DNA of 42,376 nucleotides from an uncultured Oscillospiraceae bacterium (GTDB taxonomy: Bacteria > Bacillota > Clostridia > Oscillospirales > Oscillospiraceae), in NCBI GenBank assembly GCA_910584395.1, contig CAJUAS010000011.1, positions 1 to 42,376 of the forward strand. Direction: 5' to 3'. Position numbers and translations under genes: made by a program. The notes beneath the pieces were generated by a model that was not told the origin of the DNA, searched no databases, and worked only from the letters and a program-made list of their open reading frames with translations. Position 1 is the stretch's first letter. The number at the start of each line of letters is the position of its first letter. Shown here one piece after another: positions 13,980 to 20,891 of the stretch.

Positions 13980-14169
13980 CGAGAGAGAGCATTGTGAACT
14001 CAGCCCCACGAGCAAGGCAATGATGGAGTTTGCCGCAGAAACCCTGTGGCTACTCCACTACAACGACTGCGCCTATAAGCAGGGTGTAATTTCTGAACAG
14101 ATATACCGTCGCATGGACCTGGCAATCAGGACACGGAAACAAACGTGGAAAGAGGTGAAGGACAGTTGA
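13969..14169 (+). CDS. Small hypothetical protein, 66 aa
   Basis: Not recognised. The core (AAETLWLLHYNDCAYKQG, then ISEQIYRRMDLAIRTRK) is a helical, tyrosine-rich stretch of a kind seen in small proteins of clostridial elements. The start is uncertain: ATG 13969 lacks a clear ribosome site and ATG 14017 or 14020 is possible. The stop TGA overlaps a TTG start of the next gene (TTGA), with a very good ribosome site, AGAGGTGAAGG, inside its end. Confidence 0.6.
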   Translation: MVTSEREHCELSPTSKAMMEFAAETLWLLHYNDCAYKQGVISEQIYRRMDLAIRTRKQTWKEVKDS

Positions 14170-14748
14170 TCAGCCGCAAATTGTTTGTAGATACCCTTGT
14201 GGGCATCAAAAAGGAATTCGAAAATCGAGAAAGACCTACAGGATCCCAACGACCTCTATGATTTCCTGTTAGACGGGGCGGTCAAGGCTACGGACGTAGA
14301 AGCATTGCTTGTCGATGTCCCTGCGAAGGAACATGACCTGCTGCCCCAGAAGATGATCGAACAAACGGACTTCCTGCAATACATGGATGCGGTGCTGAAC
14401 TACCTCGAAACCCACGATATCGTTATTCAAATCGCCCAGGAGGGCGAGGGAAAGTACGTTGTGATGGGGGCGAAGCTATACCATCAGCTCTTCGAAGAGC
14501 ATAGGCGCCTGGAATTAGGAAACGAGGACAACATGGTCACCGTGGAGATTGAGATCGACCCGGATCTGGAGTGTAGAGCAAGGCAGGCCCTCGAAGGAAC
14601 AGGGTTTACCTTAGAACAGGTCTGTGAGATGTTCATTGTATGGTGTGCCCACTACCCCAAAGATGCCTCGAAATGGATTGAAGGGGCCAAGAAAAGGCAG
14701 GAGGAGAGAGAAAAAACCTCTGCCGAGGGTGAGCAGGAGCCGGAGTAG
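14166..14748 (+). pseudogene. Hypothetical gene with a probable frameshift
   Basis: Two frames appear to make one gene. From TTG 14166, behind AGAGGTGAAGG and overlapping the previous stop, a coherent N-terminus reads ISRKLFVDTLVGIKKEFEN. The same reading then runs out of frame. From about 14220 the neighbouring frame continues coherently (EKDLQDPNDLYDFLLDGAVK) to 14748. The open frame taken alone would need a TTG at 14197 without a ribosome site. This suggests a one-base indel, a sequencing error, or programmed slippage near 14215-14232 (AAAAAGGAA, CGAAAA and GAGAAAG runs). The product, about 190 residues, is not recognised; it has a charged C-terminal tail. Confidence 0.55.
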
Positions 14749-14827
14749 CCTTTTCAAGCACGACTTCAATGACAGTAACCTCATTCCGTTGTAGAATGGG
14801 GCCATCAAGGACAAGGAGGACATCGAT

Positions 14828-15469
14828 ATGAATCTGAAAGAGGCGTTTCGCTACCAGAATGCGATTCAGAGCATGCTCTCGAGTGCTCTCGCAGAGCTGC
14901 AGGATCGCTCCAATATCCTAAAGGTGTCGACCACCCACTTCCGTAGCAAGGTCAGATCTGATGCCCAGGATGTTACAATCGAGGACAATGCCAACAGCGA
15001 GTATGCGGGCAAGGCCAACCTGCTGGTGGACTTTGCCGCCATGCTCCTGGCTGAGAAGGAAAAGCTCACCAAGGCCATCCATGATGCAAAGGTTTCCCTG
15101 GACGTGGATATGGATGGCGAGGTGGCGCTCAACCAGGAGCGGCAGCGGTTTGCCTCCACGCTTCGTGCCATGACCGGCTATAAGAGCAGCGAGGTAATCC
15201 TCCCCAACGGCGGGAGCGGGCTCTGTTTCAATGGTGAGGGCAACCAGGTTGCCTATCACTGCGAGGCCAAGAGGGTTACGACCATCGACTTCGACCGGAA
15301 CAAGATTCGCATCCTGGCGGCCGAGCTGGGTAAGAAATCCGATGGGATCTCTGCCGAGCTGGACAAGTGCATGGTCAATACCGAGGTGAGCTACGAGGCG
15401 TCCTTCGATGTGAACGACAACTTCGATGCGGTGTTCTCCAAGTTCATCGAGGATCAGGCCAAGGCCTAA
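14828..15469 (+). CDS. Hypothetical helical protein, 213 aa
   Basis: Not recognised. The N-terminal half is mostly helical (KEAFRYQNAIQSMLSSALAE, then FAAMLLAEKEKLTKAIHDAK) and could form a coiled coil. The C-terminal part contains a hydrophilic beta-like section (VAYHCEAKRVTTIDFDRNKI) and a helix ending FSKFIEDQ. ATG is preceded by AAGGAGG. It lies 79 bp after the frameshifted gene. Its base composition (GC-rich third positions) is higher than in neighbouring cargo genes. Confidence 0.75.
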   Translation: MNLKEAFRYQNAIQSMLSSALAELQDRSNILKVSTTHFRSKVRSDAQDVTIEDNANSEYAGKANLLVDFAAMLLAEKEKLTKAIHDAKVSLDVDMDGEVALNQERQRFASTLRAMTGYKSSEVILPNGGSGLCFNGEGNQVAYHCEAKRVTTIDFDRNKIRILAAELGKKSDGISAELDKCMVNTEVSYEASFDVNDNFDAVFSKFIEDQAKA

Positions 15470-15830
15470 AAGAACCCTGGGTTCATTTTGGGCGCAGGGG
15501 CCATGGCAGAATGGAGAGCGCGCAAGGGCCGGTTCAGGTGCAGATGAACTATAAGGCTGCACAAACCCCAGCACCTCCGGATAAGCATCTGCTAAATGCT
15601 TGATTGAGCTTGAAAACTCAAATAAAAGATATGTAAGTTGCTTCGTCCAGTGCTAAACGTCCAAGCCATTCTCTCTCCATCCGCAAGACCTTATTTCGAC
15701 TTAGCCCTTCATCGCTTCACAAACACTTTCTGCCCTTTGAGGCAACTACACTATTCAGCGAAGTCACAGCTTGTCTATCAAAAGAAAACCCCTGTGGTAC
15801 CTGGCGATAGCACAGGTTGTGGATAAGGGC
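15470..15830. other. Non-coding stretch between convergent genes
   Basis: No supported gene. Just after the upstream stop a small hairpin, GAACC-CTG-GGTTC, followed by ATTTT (15472-15489) may end the plus-strand transcript. At the other end lies the terminator of the minus-strand regulator. The 250 bp in between show no strong structure. Confidence 0.5.
15779..15816 (-). terminator. Terminator of the minus-strand HTH gene
   Basis: On the minus strand CCTGTG (15816-15811) pairs with CACAGG (15796-15791), then GG and TTTTCTTTT follow. It starts 15 bp after the stop codon. Confidence 0.6.
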
Positions 15831-16178
15831 CTAAGCAACCTCGAAGTTCTGCCATGCCCCTTGCGCCCAAAGAGCTTCTCCCCAAGAAAAACCTGAGCGG
15901 CAAGCCTCAGCTTGCCGCTCAAAAGAAGCGATATGATCGATGCGGTTTGTGGAAACCAGGATCTCATTCATTGGTACGCCTAAGAGCTCACTTAAAGCGA
16001 AGAGGTTATCAACGCTCGGCAAACTCTGTCCGTGCTGCCATTGGTAGATGGCCTGAGGTGCCTCGAAGCCGAAGAAACCCTGAAGATCACGAACACTAAG
16101 ACCACGTTTTTGACGAAGCCTGGAAATGTTCGCCCCGGTTGCCTTCGCATCAATGACAGGGAACTGAATCACAGACAT
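15831..16178 (-). CDS. XRE-like helix-turn-helix regulator
   Basis: This 115-residue protein begins MSVIQFPVIDAKATGANISR and continues with a Cro/C1-type helix-turn-helix (RLRQKRGLSVRDLQGFFGF, QAIYQWQHGQSLPSVDNLF, ALSELLGVPMNEIL). Short HTH proteins of this kind are common in Clostridia. The start is ATG 16178 because GGAGG lies eight bases upstream; the longer open frame to 16316 adds an unlikely hydrophobic lead. A good promoter lies upstream at 16222-16250 and a terminator follows the stop. Targets unknown. Confidence 0.85.
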   Translation of the reverse strand: MSVIQFPVIDAKATGANISRLRQKRGLSVRDLQGFFGFEAPQAIYQWQHGQSLPSVDNLFALSELLGVPMNEILVSTNRIDHIASFERQAEACRSGFSWGEALWAQGAWQNFEVA

Positions 16179-16221
16179 GGCAATCGCCTCCATTCTTAAA
16201 AGTAATGCCCCGACAAGCGGG

Positions 16222-16250
16222 ATATTACAGAATAACGGATAGATCTGCAA
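16222..16250 (-). promoter_or_regulatory. Promoter of the HTH gene
   Basis: On the minus strand TTGCAG (16250-16245) and TAATAT (16227-16222) are separated by 17 bp, about 44 bp before the start codon. Confidence 0.6.
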
Positions 16251-16302
16251 AATGCAATAGGATATGGCTATTTGTAATAAAGATGTAAAGGAGGCCGTGC
16301 TA

Positions 16303-17124
16303 GTGCTCCAACCCAAGTACTATACCAGATTCCGAAAGTTTTCTTTGTTCAATTGCCACTATATGTTTTTTGACACGGAAGAGTATCTGGCCGACTCCCT
16401 GTTCATCCAACATCAGATCACGGTGAAGTTCCAATTTGAGTATGCCTCACCGGAAGGCCCCTACCTGGCTGTCTTTTGTTCTGTCAGGAAGAAGGACGAG
16501 GACGAATTCCTAGAGGCCCTACAGGAACTGCCAGACAAGATGCTCCTCTTTGGCCATACCGACTACCTCCAGGCCAGTACAGCCTTTTTTGATAAGATCA
16601 GGGAGGGCAGGAAAGGGCGGGAGCCACTGAGCGAGGAAGGGGAACGCAAAATTTTCCTGCAACGTTATCCTTTCCTACGAGTCAACGGCTCCGATGCAAG
16701 CTGCCTGGATGAGTTGCCTAAGGGATGGCGAAAGGCCTTTGGCATGGAAATCTGCAGGGAGATCAGAAATGCGCTGAAAAGTGTCAATGCGCTTGGTGAG
16801 TACACAGTACTGCAGACAAAAGAAAAGTTTGGAGCTCTCTGCTGGTATGACTCTGGGGCACCAGATGAGGTGTCGAAGATTGTCGAAAAATACACAGAGA
16901 TTAGCAAAAGGGTCTGCGTGTTCTGCGGGAAAAGGGCCACTAGGATTACAACTGACTGGATTTGTCCATTCTGTGACGAGTGTCTTGGAACAGGGAGTGC
17001 AGAAACCAGAAAGCCTTCTGTATCAATCGATGAATACTACAAAACAGAGAATAAAGATGAAGGGAGGGAGACCTGTGAAGCAATTGGTACCAGTGAAGAA
17101 ACAGAGCAAGAAAGCTCAGCGTAG
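16303..17124 (+). CDS. Hypothetical protein with C-terminal zinc ribbon
   Basis: 273 residues. The N-terminal part is unrecognised. A motif TVLQTKEKFGALCWYDSG (around residue 175) is followed by a four-cysteine zinc ribbon, CVFCGKRATRITTDWICPFCDEC (first pair CVFC, last pair CPFC then C). This KFGAL-plus-zinc-ribbon arrangement recurs in small proteins of clostridial and phage-related elements; its function is unknown to me. I choose GTG 16303 with AAAGGAGG eight bases upstream over the open-frame ATG at 16264. The C-terminal tail is glutamate-rich and overlaps the next gene. Confidence 0.7.
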   Translation: MLQPKYYTRFRKFSLFNCHYMFFDTEEYLADSLFIQHQITVKFQFEYASPEGPYLAVFCSVRKKDEDEFLEALQELPDKMLLFGHTDYLQASTAFFDKIREGRKGREPLSEEGERKIFLQRYPFLRVNGSDASCLDELPKGWRKAFGMEICREIRNALKSVNALGEYTVLQTKEKFGALCWYDSGAPDEVSKIVEKYTEISKRVCVFCGKRATRITTDWICPFCDECLGTGSAETRKPSVSIDEYYKTENKDEGRETCEAIGTSEETEQESSA

Positions 17125-17254
17125 CTTCTTTGCCCAAAAGCGTGGCTCATGGATGGGACTCAATCCAGTCACACGCACCGTGCAGAGCAGGAAAGCGTAT
17201 GACCGAAACCGAGTTAAGCAGGCAGATCGCCGCTCTCCCGAAGAGTCCGGCTGA
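17075..17254 (+). CDS. Small basic protein, 59 aa
   Basis: The frame begins at GTG 17075 behind GGGAGGGAG. It encodes KQLVPVKKQSKKAQRSFFAQ, then RGSWMGLNPVTRTVQSRKAY. The strongly basic composition suggests nucleic-acid binding; the RGSW-GLNPVTR-type core looks like a conserved small protein of clostridial elements. It overlaps the previous gene by 50 bp and the next by 56 bp in other frames, as often seen in compact mobile elements. Function unknown. Confidence 0.6.
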   Translation: MKQLVPVKKQSKKAQRSFFAQKRGSWMGLNPVTRTVQSRKAYDRNRVKQADRRSPEESG

Positions 17255-17549
17255 CCGACAAAAGCAAAAAATCAAGCGCAGCCAGCGGAAATACCAGGGA
17301 CAACAAAAAGATGACCGCTTGCTCTCCCTGGTAAGGCTTCCCGGATATTTCCCGTATCGAGGATACTTGACCTGTGACGTTAGCACAAGGAGCCTGTTAC
17401 ATACTGGTGTCTACATCAAATACCCAAAATCTAGCAACCGGCAACGACATCTCAAGCGCCAGTCGGCAAAGAGAGTCCGAAAGAATCCGCTTCATCGAAA
17501 GGGGAATCAGTACCGCAAGGTCTTTGATTACAGATGGGAGCTAGATTGA
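17199..17549 (+). CDS. Basic hypothetical protein, 116 aa
   Basis: Begins MTETELSRQIAALPKSPADR and is very rich in Lys/Arg/Gln (QKQKIKRSQRKYQGQQ, then RQRHLKRQSAKRVRK). It ends YRKVFDYRWELD. The CAGGAAAG ahead of ATG 17199 is an acceptable ribosome site. It overlaps the small basic protein gene and is followed 15 bp later by the 177-aa gene, so these are probably cotranscribed. Likely nucleic-acid binding by charge; no family recognised. Confidence 0.65.
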   Translation: MTETELSRQIAALPKSPADRQKQKIKRSQRKYQGQQKDDRLLSLVRLPGYFPYRGYLTCDVSTRSLLHTGVYIKYPKSSNRQRHLKRQSAKRVRKNPLHRKGNQYRKVFDYRWELD

Positions 17550-17564
17550 ACCGGAGGAATAAAC

Positions 17565-18098
17565 ATGGATATACCAGAGGAATTTGTACTCGTTACAATC
17601 TTCGATCCTGGCCTCCCCTCGTTCGTCAGCGGCGAGGTTGAGTACCTGGGATCCAAGACTGTGGCGGGAAGGGTCAACGAGGGTGGAATCCGTGTCCCGA
17701 AAAAGCTTATCTTCAAAGGAAAGCGAGAACAAGTACACCGTCACTGGCAACACAGCCATGAGAACTGCTGGGGTTTCCCTTATAGGCTTAGAGCAGGTTT
17801 GATGAGAGTGGAATGCTATTATTTTAAGCTCGAACGAGAATACGTTCGGGCTGTTCAGTTTAACTTCCATGGGCTCAAATACCTCAGTGATGCATCAAAG
17901 CAATGGGAACCCATCAATGCGGAAGATTGCTGGGGAAACGATGGCGTTCTGGCTGGGGATGAACCCGGTGACATCTACAATACTTTGCTGATGATAGATC
18001 GGCGCTTCAAGATGCTTGCAGACGTCAAGGCAGACATGGCAGATCCCCAGCCGTTTGACTACAAGCAATTCTTTAACGAAGTATTCGCTGATGGGTGA
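17565..18098 (+). CDS. Hypothetical protein, 177 aa
   Basis: Not recognised. A soluble protein with a beta-rich first half (PEEFVLVTIFDPGLPSFVSG, then VAGRVNEGGIRVPKKLIF), a histidine/tryptophan-rich segment (HRHWQHSHENCWGF) and a helical end. ATG is preceded by CGGAGGAA. It is the last plus-strand gene of this cargo run. Confidence 0.7.
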   Translation: MDIPEEFVLVTIFDPGLPSFVSGEVEYLGSKTVAGRVNEGGIRVPKKLIFKGKREQVHRHWQHSHENCWGFPYRLRAGLMRVECYYFKLEREYVRAVQFNFHGLKYLSDASKQWEPINAEDCWGNDGVLAGDEPGDIYNTLLMIDRRFKMLADVKADMADPQPFDYKQFFNEVFADG

Positions 18099-18136
18099 GG
18101 AACGGCAAATAAAATATCAGGCATACTGCCATTTCA

Positions 18137-18175
18137 TAAAAAAGCTGTAGGAACTGAATTTACAGTCCCTACAGC
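18137..18175 (-). terminator. Terminator of the membrane-protein/HTH operon
   Basis: The arms GCTGTAGGAACTG (18144-18156) and CAGTCCCTACAGC (18163-18175) pair over 13 bp with one mismatch. On the minus strand six T residues follow (18143-18138). It could also stop the plus-strand run. Confidence 0.8.
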
Positions 18176-18207
18176 CCTTTGAGCCTCTTCCATCAGGCTA
18201 GTGGTGT

Positions 18208-18672
18208 TTATTCATCTTCTGAACCCTCTGCACATTTCACTTCGATTTGCTCATCGTTGAAAGCCCCGACAGGATATTCACAAATGTGTCCTGAGACAAT
18301 CATTTCCCTTCCGCAGGAAGTGCATTCGTGAGAAAAGGAGAACTCATACATGATCTCTTCTCCCATTTGACGCTCATAGGTGCTTGTCTCGCACTCCTCG
18401 GTCATGTCCACGACAGTTTTCGCTTTGCAATAGGGGCAAATCACAATGCGCTTTAAGCTGATATGGTCATGTTCATCAAAGTAGAAGATTTGATCCACCG
18501 GAGTGTTAAGCGCATGAGATATGTCCAGTGCTAGTTTGAGTGAGGGGTTATATTTCCCGTTCTCTAGATTGCCAATGGTCTCACGGCGCACATCGACCAG
18601 GGCAGCAAGGTCGGCTTGCTGCAACCCCTTCTCTTTCCGTAGCTCATGGAGCCTAGTGTGTAGTGGAGACAT
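18208..18672 (-). CDS. XRE regulator with C-terminal zinc-ribbon-like cysteines
   Basis: This 154-residue protein has an N-terminal Cro/C1 helix-turn-helix (HELRKEKGLQQADLAALVDV, RETIGNLENGKYNPSLKLAL). After about residue 75 come two cysteine pairs (CPYC, and later CTSC) plus ECETS and CEYP cysteines, suggesting a metal-binding domain. It follows the membrane protein gene by one base, with GGGGGAGC ahead of ATG 18672. Such regulator/membrane-protein pairs are widespread in Firmicutes and often autoregulated. It could respond to metal, redox or a signal relayed by the membrane partner (inference). Confidence 0.85.
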   Translation of the reverse strand: MSPLHTRLHELRKEKGLQQADLAALVDVRRETIGNLENGKYNPSLKLALDISHALNTPVDQIFYFDEHDHISLKRIVICPYCKAKTVVDMTEECETSTYERQMGEEIMYEFSFSHECTSCGREMIVSGHICEYPVGAFNDEQIEVKCAEGSEDE

Positions 18673-18673
18673 C

Positions 18674-19054
18674 TTAGCTCCCCCTTTCCATCATGAAGAA
18701 AACGGATCCTGCCGTTAACTCGCCAACACCGACAATCAGGCAGTAACTCTGGCTGAAGTCGAGCTTAACCACTAGAGAATTCACAACAAGCAGTACCGCC
18801 GTGGTAGCCATAATTGCAACAAACCCAATCGAAAGGGCTTTTTGCAGATGCTCTCCCGCCATTTCGTCAAATGAGTCACGCTTTGGTAACAATGAGATTG
18901 TCGTGGCGATGAAGGACAGCCCGAGCAAAATATACTCCAGAATTCCTTCGCGTGCAGCCAGGTTGGTGATACGAAGTATGCCAAGCAGAGTCCACATCAA
19001 GCCAACCCCTGCATACATAATCGTTATCCCCATGGTCACAGATAGCTTTTTCAT
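18674..19054 (-). CDS. Small four-helix membrane protein
   Basis: This 126-residue protein has about four hydrophobic segments (residues ~7-28, 40-55, 72-92 and 100-118). It has no signal peptide in the usual sense and no recognised family. The start at ATG 19054 is set by AAAGGAG nine bases upstream; a longer open frame to 19285 runs through the promoter and is rejected. It leads the two-gene operon with the XRE regulator, and a consensus promoter flanked by repeated TTTCGCA sites lies just upstream, so the pair is probably autoregulated. Confidence 0.8.
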   Translation of the reverse strand: MKKLSVTMGITIMYAGVGLMWTLLGILRITNLAAREGILEYILLGLSFIATTISLLPKRDSFDEMAGEHLQKALSIGFVAIMATTAVLLVVNSLVVKLDFSQSYCLIVGVGELTAGSVFFMMERGS

Positions 19055-19081
19055 AGATATTCTCCTTTCGGCTGTGGTGCA

Positions 19082-19148
19082 TTTCGCTCCTATATGCGAA
19101 ATATACCACAAGAAGGGAGGCTTGTCAAGTAAAATGTGCGAAATATCT
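19082..19148 (-). promoter_or_regulatory. Promoter and operator of the membrane-protein/HTH operon
   Basis: On the minus strand TTGACA (19128-19123) and TATATT (19105-19100) are 17 bp apart. The sequence ATATTTCGCA occurs once just upstream of the -35 (about 19145-19136) and once across the -10. A reverse copy, GCGAAA, lies just downstream (19087-19082). These repeats are good candidates for the regulator's operator. Confidence 0.75.
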
Positions 19149-19266
19149 CTCACAAACCTGCATTCACGTTTTTGTTGACTTTGGTGAATAGCTTTTGCTG
19201 AAAAGGTGTGGCATTGTGTTGGCTGCCGCCAATGGTGGCAAATCAAAAACAGGAGGAAAAAGCACA

Positions 19267-19737
19267 ATGACAACCGAAAGAGCACAGGAACTGCAGTCTG
19301 CCATCACCAAAGAGGCCCTTGCCCTAATGGTCATCCACGGGGACTATGTCTGCACTGCGACCGAAACGGATGACATCCACGTCTCGCACTTTGAGAAAGT
19401 TGTAAAGCTCGTAGGCGAGGTATGGGGTCTTTCCGAAAAGGTGACCACAGCGAACCTGACCATGCTTGACCAAGAACGGGATGTAGTTCGAAAGCTCAGT
19501 GCCGGGGAGGATGTGGAACACATCATGCCGGAGAATGAACTCCCCATGAATGCCACCGGCATGGAAACCTTGGACAACATCTGGGGCCTCTTTGAGACTG
19601 CTGTCGCTGTGGATGACCAGGAGCAGCGCACAGCACTCCTCAATCTGGCCCAGGAACTTGCAGAGTGCCAGAACTTGCTGGACTGGATCGAAAAGAGCCC
19701 TGCTGAAAAGGAGCTGCCCGAGATTGCGGTGAGCTGA
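19267..19737 (+). CDS. Hypothetical protein, 156 aa
   Basis: Not recognised. An acidic, mostly helical protein (TERAQELQSAITKEALALMV, FEKVVKLVGEVWGLSEKV, AQELAECQNLLDWIEKS). ATG follows CAGGAGGAAA. It is divergent from the membrane-protein/HTH operon and ends before a hairpin terminator. It is the last gene before the compositional change at about 19.86 kb. Confidence 0.75.
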   Translation: MTTERAQELQSAITKEALALMVIHGDYVCTATETDDIHVSHFEKVVKLVGEVWGLSEKVTTANLTMLDQERDVVRKLSAGEDVEHIMPENELPMNATGMETLDNIWGLFETAVAVDDQEQRTALLNLAQELAECQNLLDWIEKSPAEKELPEIAVS

Positions 19738-19753
19738 GAGAAGGCAATTGCCA

Positions 19754-19781
19754 GGGGGCTTCTCGACTGTGAGGAGCCCCC
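19754..19781 (+). terminator. Hairpin terminator candidate
   Basis: GGGGGCTTCTC pairs with GAGGAGCCCCC (one wobble) around GACTGT, 16 bp after the stop. It is followed by CACCTTTGG, so the T-tract is poor. Confidence 0.55.
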
Positions 19782-19810
19782 CACCTTTGGTAAGGAGTGT
19801 ATAGCATTAA

Positions 19811-19839
19811 TTGACAGACAATCCATTTTGGGGTACTAT
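19811..19839 (+). promoter_or_regulatory. Outward-facing promoter at the island's right end
   Basis: TTGACA (19811-19816) and TACTAT (19834-19839) are 17 bp apart. It points out of the lower-GC island into the DUF2461 gene. AGGAGGAA and an ATG at 19864 follow. Confidence 0.75.
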
Positions 19840-19867
19840 TAACGCATAGAAGGAGGAATAGAAATGC

Positions 19868-19960
19868 AAAGAGCGTGGATACCAGTCCCCGGAACGTCTC
19901 ACGCAGATGCTCCGCAGCTTTTTGAACGGCCCGGCCTTTTCCGCCGTGGTGGACGCATGA
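19868..19960 (+). pseudogene. Truncated 3' end of a host gene
   Basis: In the frame ending at TGA 19958, the sequence encodes a coherent C-terminus (KERGYQSPERLTQMLRSFLN, then GPAFSAVVDA). This frame is closed by a TAG at 19859-19861 and has no start. The stop abuts the GGAGGGG of the DUF2461 gene, the spacing expected of an operon neighbour. I read it as the tail of a chromosomal gene cut off at about 19.86 kb by the island. The parent family is not recognised. Confidence 0.5.
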
Positions 19961-19971
19961 GGAGGGGCTTC

Positions 19972-20655
19972 ATGGATACGCAGATGATCTTGCGCTATCT
20001 CACCGACCTGAGCGCCAACAACGACCGGGAGTGGTATCACGCGCACAAGGCGGACTACCAAGCGGCCAACGCGCAATTTGAAGCGTTGCTGCAAGCCCTG
20101 ATCCTCCGCATCGGAGAATTTGACGGCAGCGTTCTGGGTCACGCGCCCAAGGAGCTGACCTTCAAGCTGGTTCGGGACACCCGGTTCAGCCACGACAAAT
20201 CCCCCTACAACCCCGCGTTCCGCGCCCACATTTCCTCCATGGGCAAGCTGCCTATCCCCGTGGGCTACTACCTGATGCTCAAGCCCGGCGGGCAATCCTT
20301 TTTGGGCGGCGGCCTGTTTGCCGATCTGTTTAAGGACGCCACCAAAATGGTGCGCGACCATATCTCCGCCCACGGCAGCCGGTGGAACGAGATCATCACC
20401 GCCCCGGCATTTCAAGCCCATTTCACCGTGGGCGGCACACGCTTGAAGAACGTCCCTTCCGGATACGATCCCGCCCACCCGCAGGCCGAATACTTAAAAC
20501 ACAAAAGCTGGTATCTGGAACATCCCATTCCGGACGCCGACCTTTTGGACGGCGCAGCCTTTCTCTCCCACGCGGCAGAGATCTTTCGCCTGATGAAGCC
20601 GTTCAACGACTTCCTTAACGCCGCCCTCGCCCGGTTCAAAATGCCGGAGCGGTGA
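19972..20655 (+). CDS. DUF2461 family protein
   Basis: This 227-residue protein belongs to the DUF2461 (TIGR02453) family. Features are LRYLTDLSANNDREWYHAHK near the N-terminus, LVRDTRFSHDKSPYN in the centre, and GGGLFADL with the later KNVPSGYDPAHP. Function of the family is unknown. I choose ATG 19972 because GGAGGGG lies five bases ahead and the DUF2461 similarity starts there. The in-frame ATG at 19864, which has a strong AGGAGGAA site, would add 36 unrelated residues read across a host gene remnant in a different frame. Confidence 0.88.
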   Translation: MDTQMILRYLTDLSANNDREWYHAHKADYQAANAQFEALLQALILRIGEFDGSVLGHAPKELTFKLVRDTRFSHDKSPYNPAFRAHISSMGKLPIPVGYYLMLKPGGQSFLGGGLFADLFKDATKMVRDHISAHGSRWNEIITAPAFQAHFTVGGTRLKNVPSGYDPAHPQAEYLKHKSWYLEHPIPDADLLDGAAFLSHAAEIFRLMKPFNDFLNAALARFKMPER

Positions 20656-20668
20656 TCCCTCCATCTGC

Positions 20669-20702
20669 AAGCCCGGCCTCCCACGGTGAGGCCGGGCTTT
20701 TT
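20669..20702 (+). terminator. Intrinsic terminator
   Basis: A perfect 12-bp stem, AAGCCCGGCCTC with GAGGCCGGGCTT, is followed by T residues, 13 bp after the DUF2461 stop. Confidence 0.92.
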
Positions 20703-20726
20703 GCCGTTTTTCTTGCGTCTCTTTTC

Positions 20727-20755
20727 TTGACAGTTCTTTGGGAAAATGGTATGAT
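20727..20755 (+). promoter_or_regulatory. Promoter of the glycosidase operon
   Basis: TTGACA (20727-20732) and TATGAT (20750-20755) are 17 bp apart. The leader to the start codon is about 130 bp. I see no known riboswitch or obvious operator in it. Confidence 0.85.
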
Positions 20756-20891
20756 ACACAATAATGGCAAGAAAATAACTGTTGTTTTTCGTCAAAATAA
20801 ACAAAAGTCAGGAAGGAGCTGTCGCCCCCGCAACGTTAAAAATCCGATCTGCGGAATGTTTCCATCTATTTCTTAGGGAGGAATGAGGTTC

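Noticed and set aside
14918..15574. A 218-codon minus-strand frame opposite the 213-aa gene
   Set aside because: Shadow of the plus-strand gene, which has a good ribosome site.
18674..19285. Longer version of the membrane protein with 77 extra N-terminal residues
   Set aside because: The extension crosses the consensus promoter and the AAAGGAG site that sets the start at 19054.
20756..20891. Riboswitch in the glycosidase operon leader
   Set aside because: The leader contains GGAGCTGTCGCCCCCGC but no recognisable riboswitch architecture.
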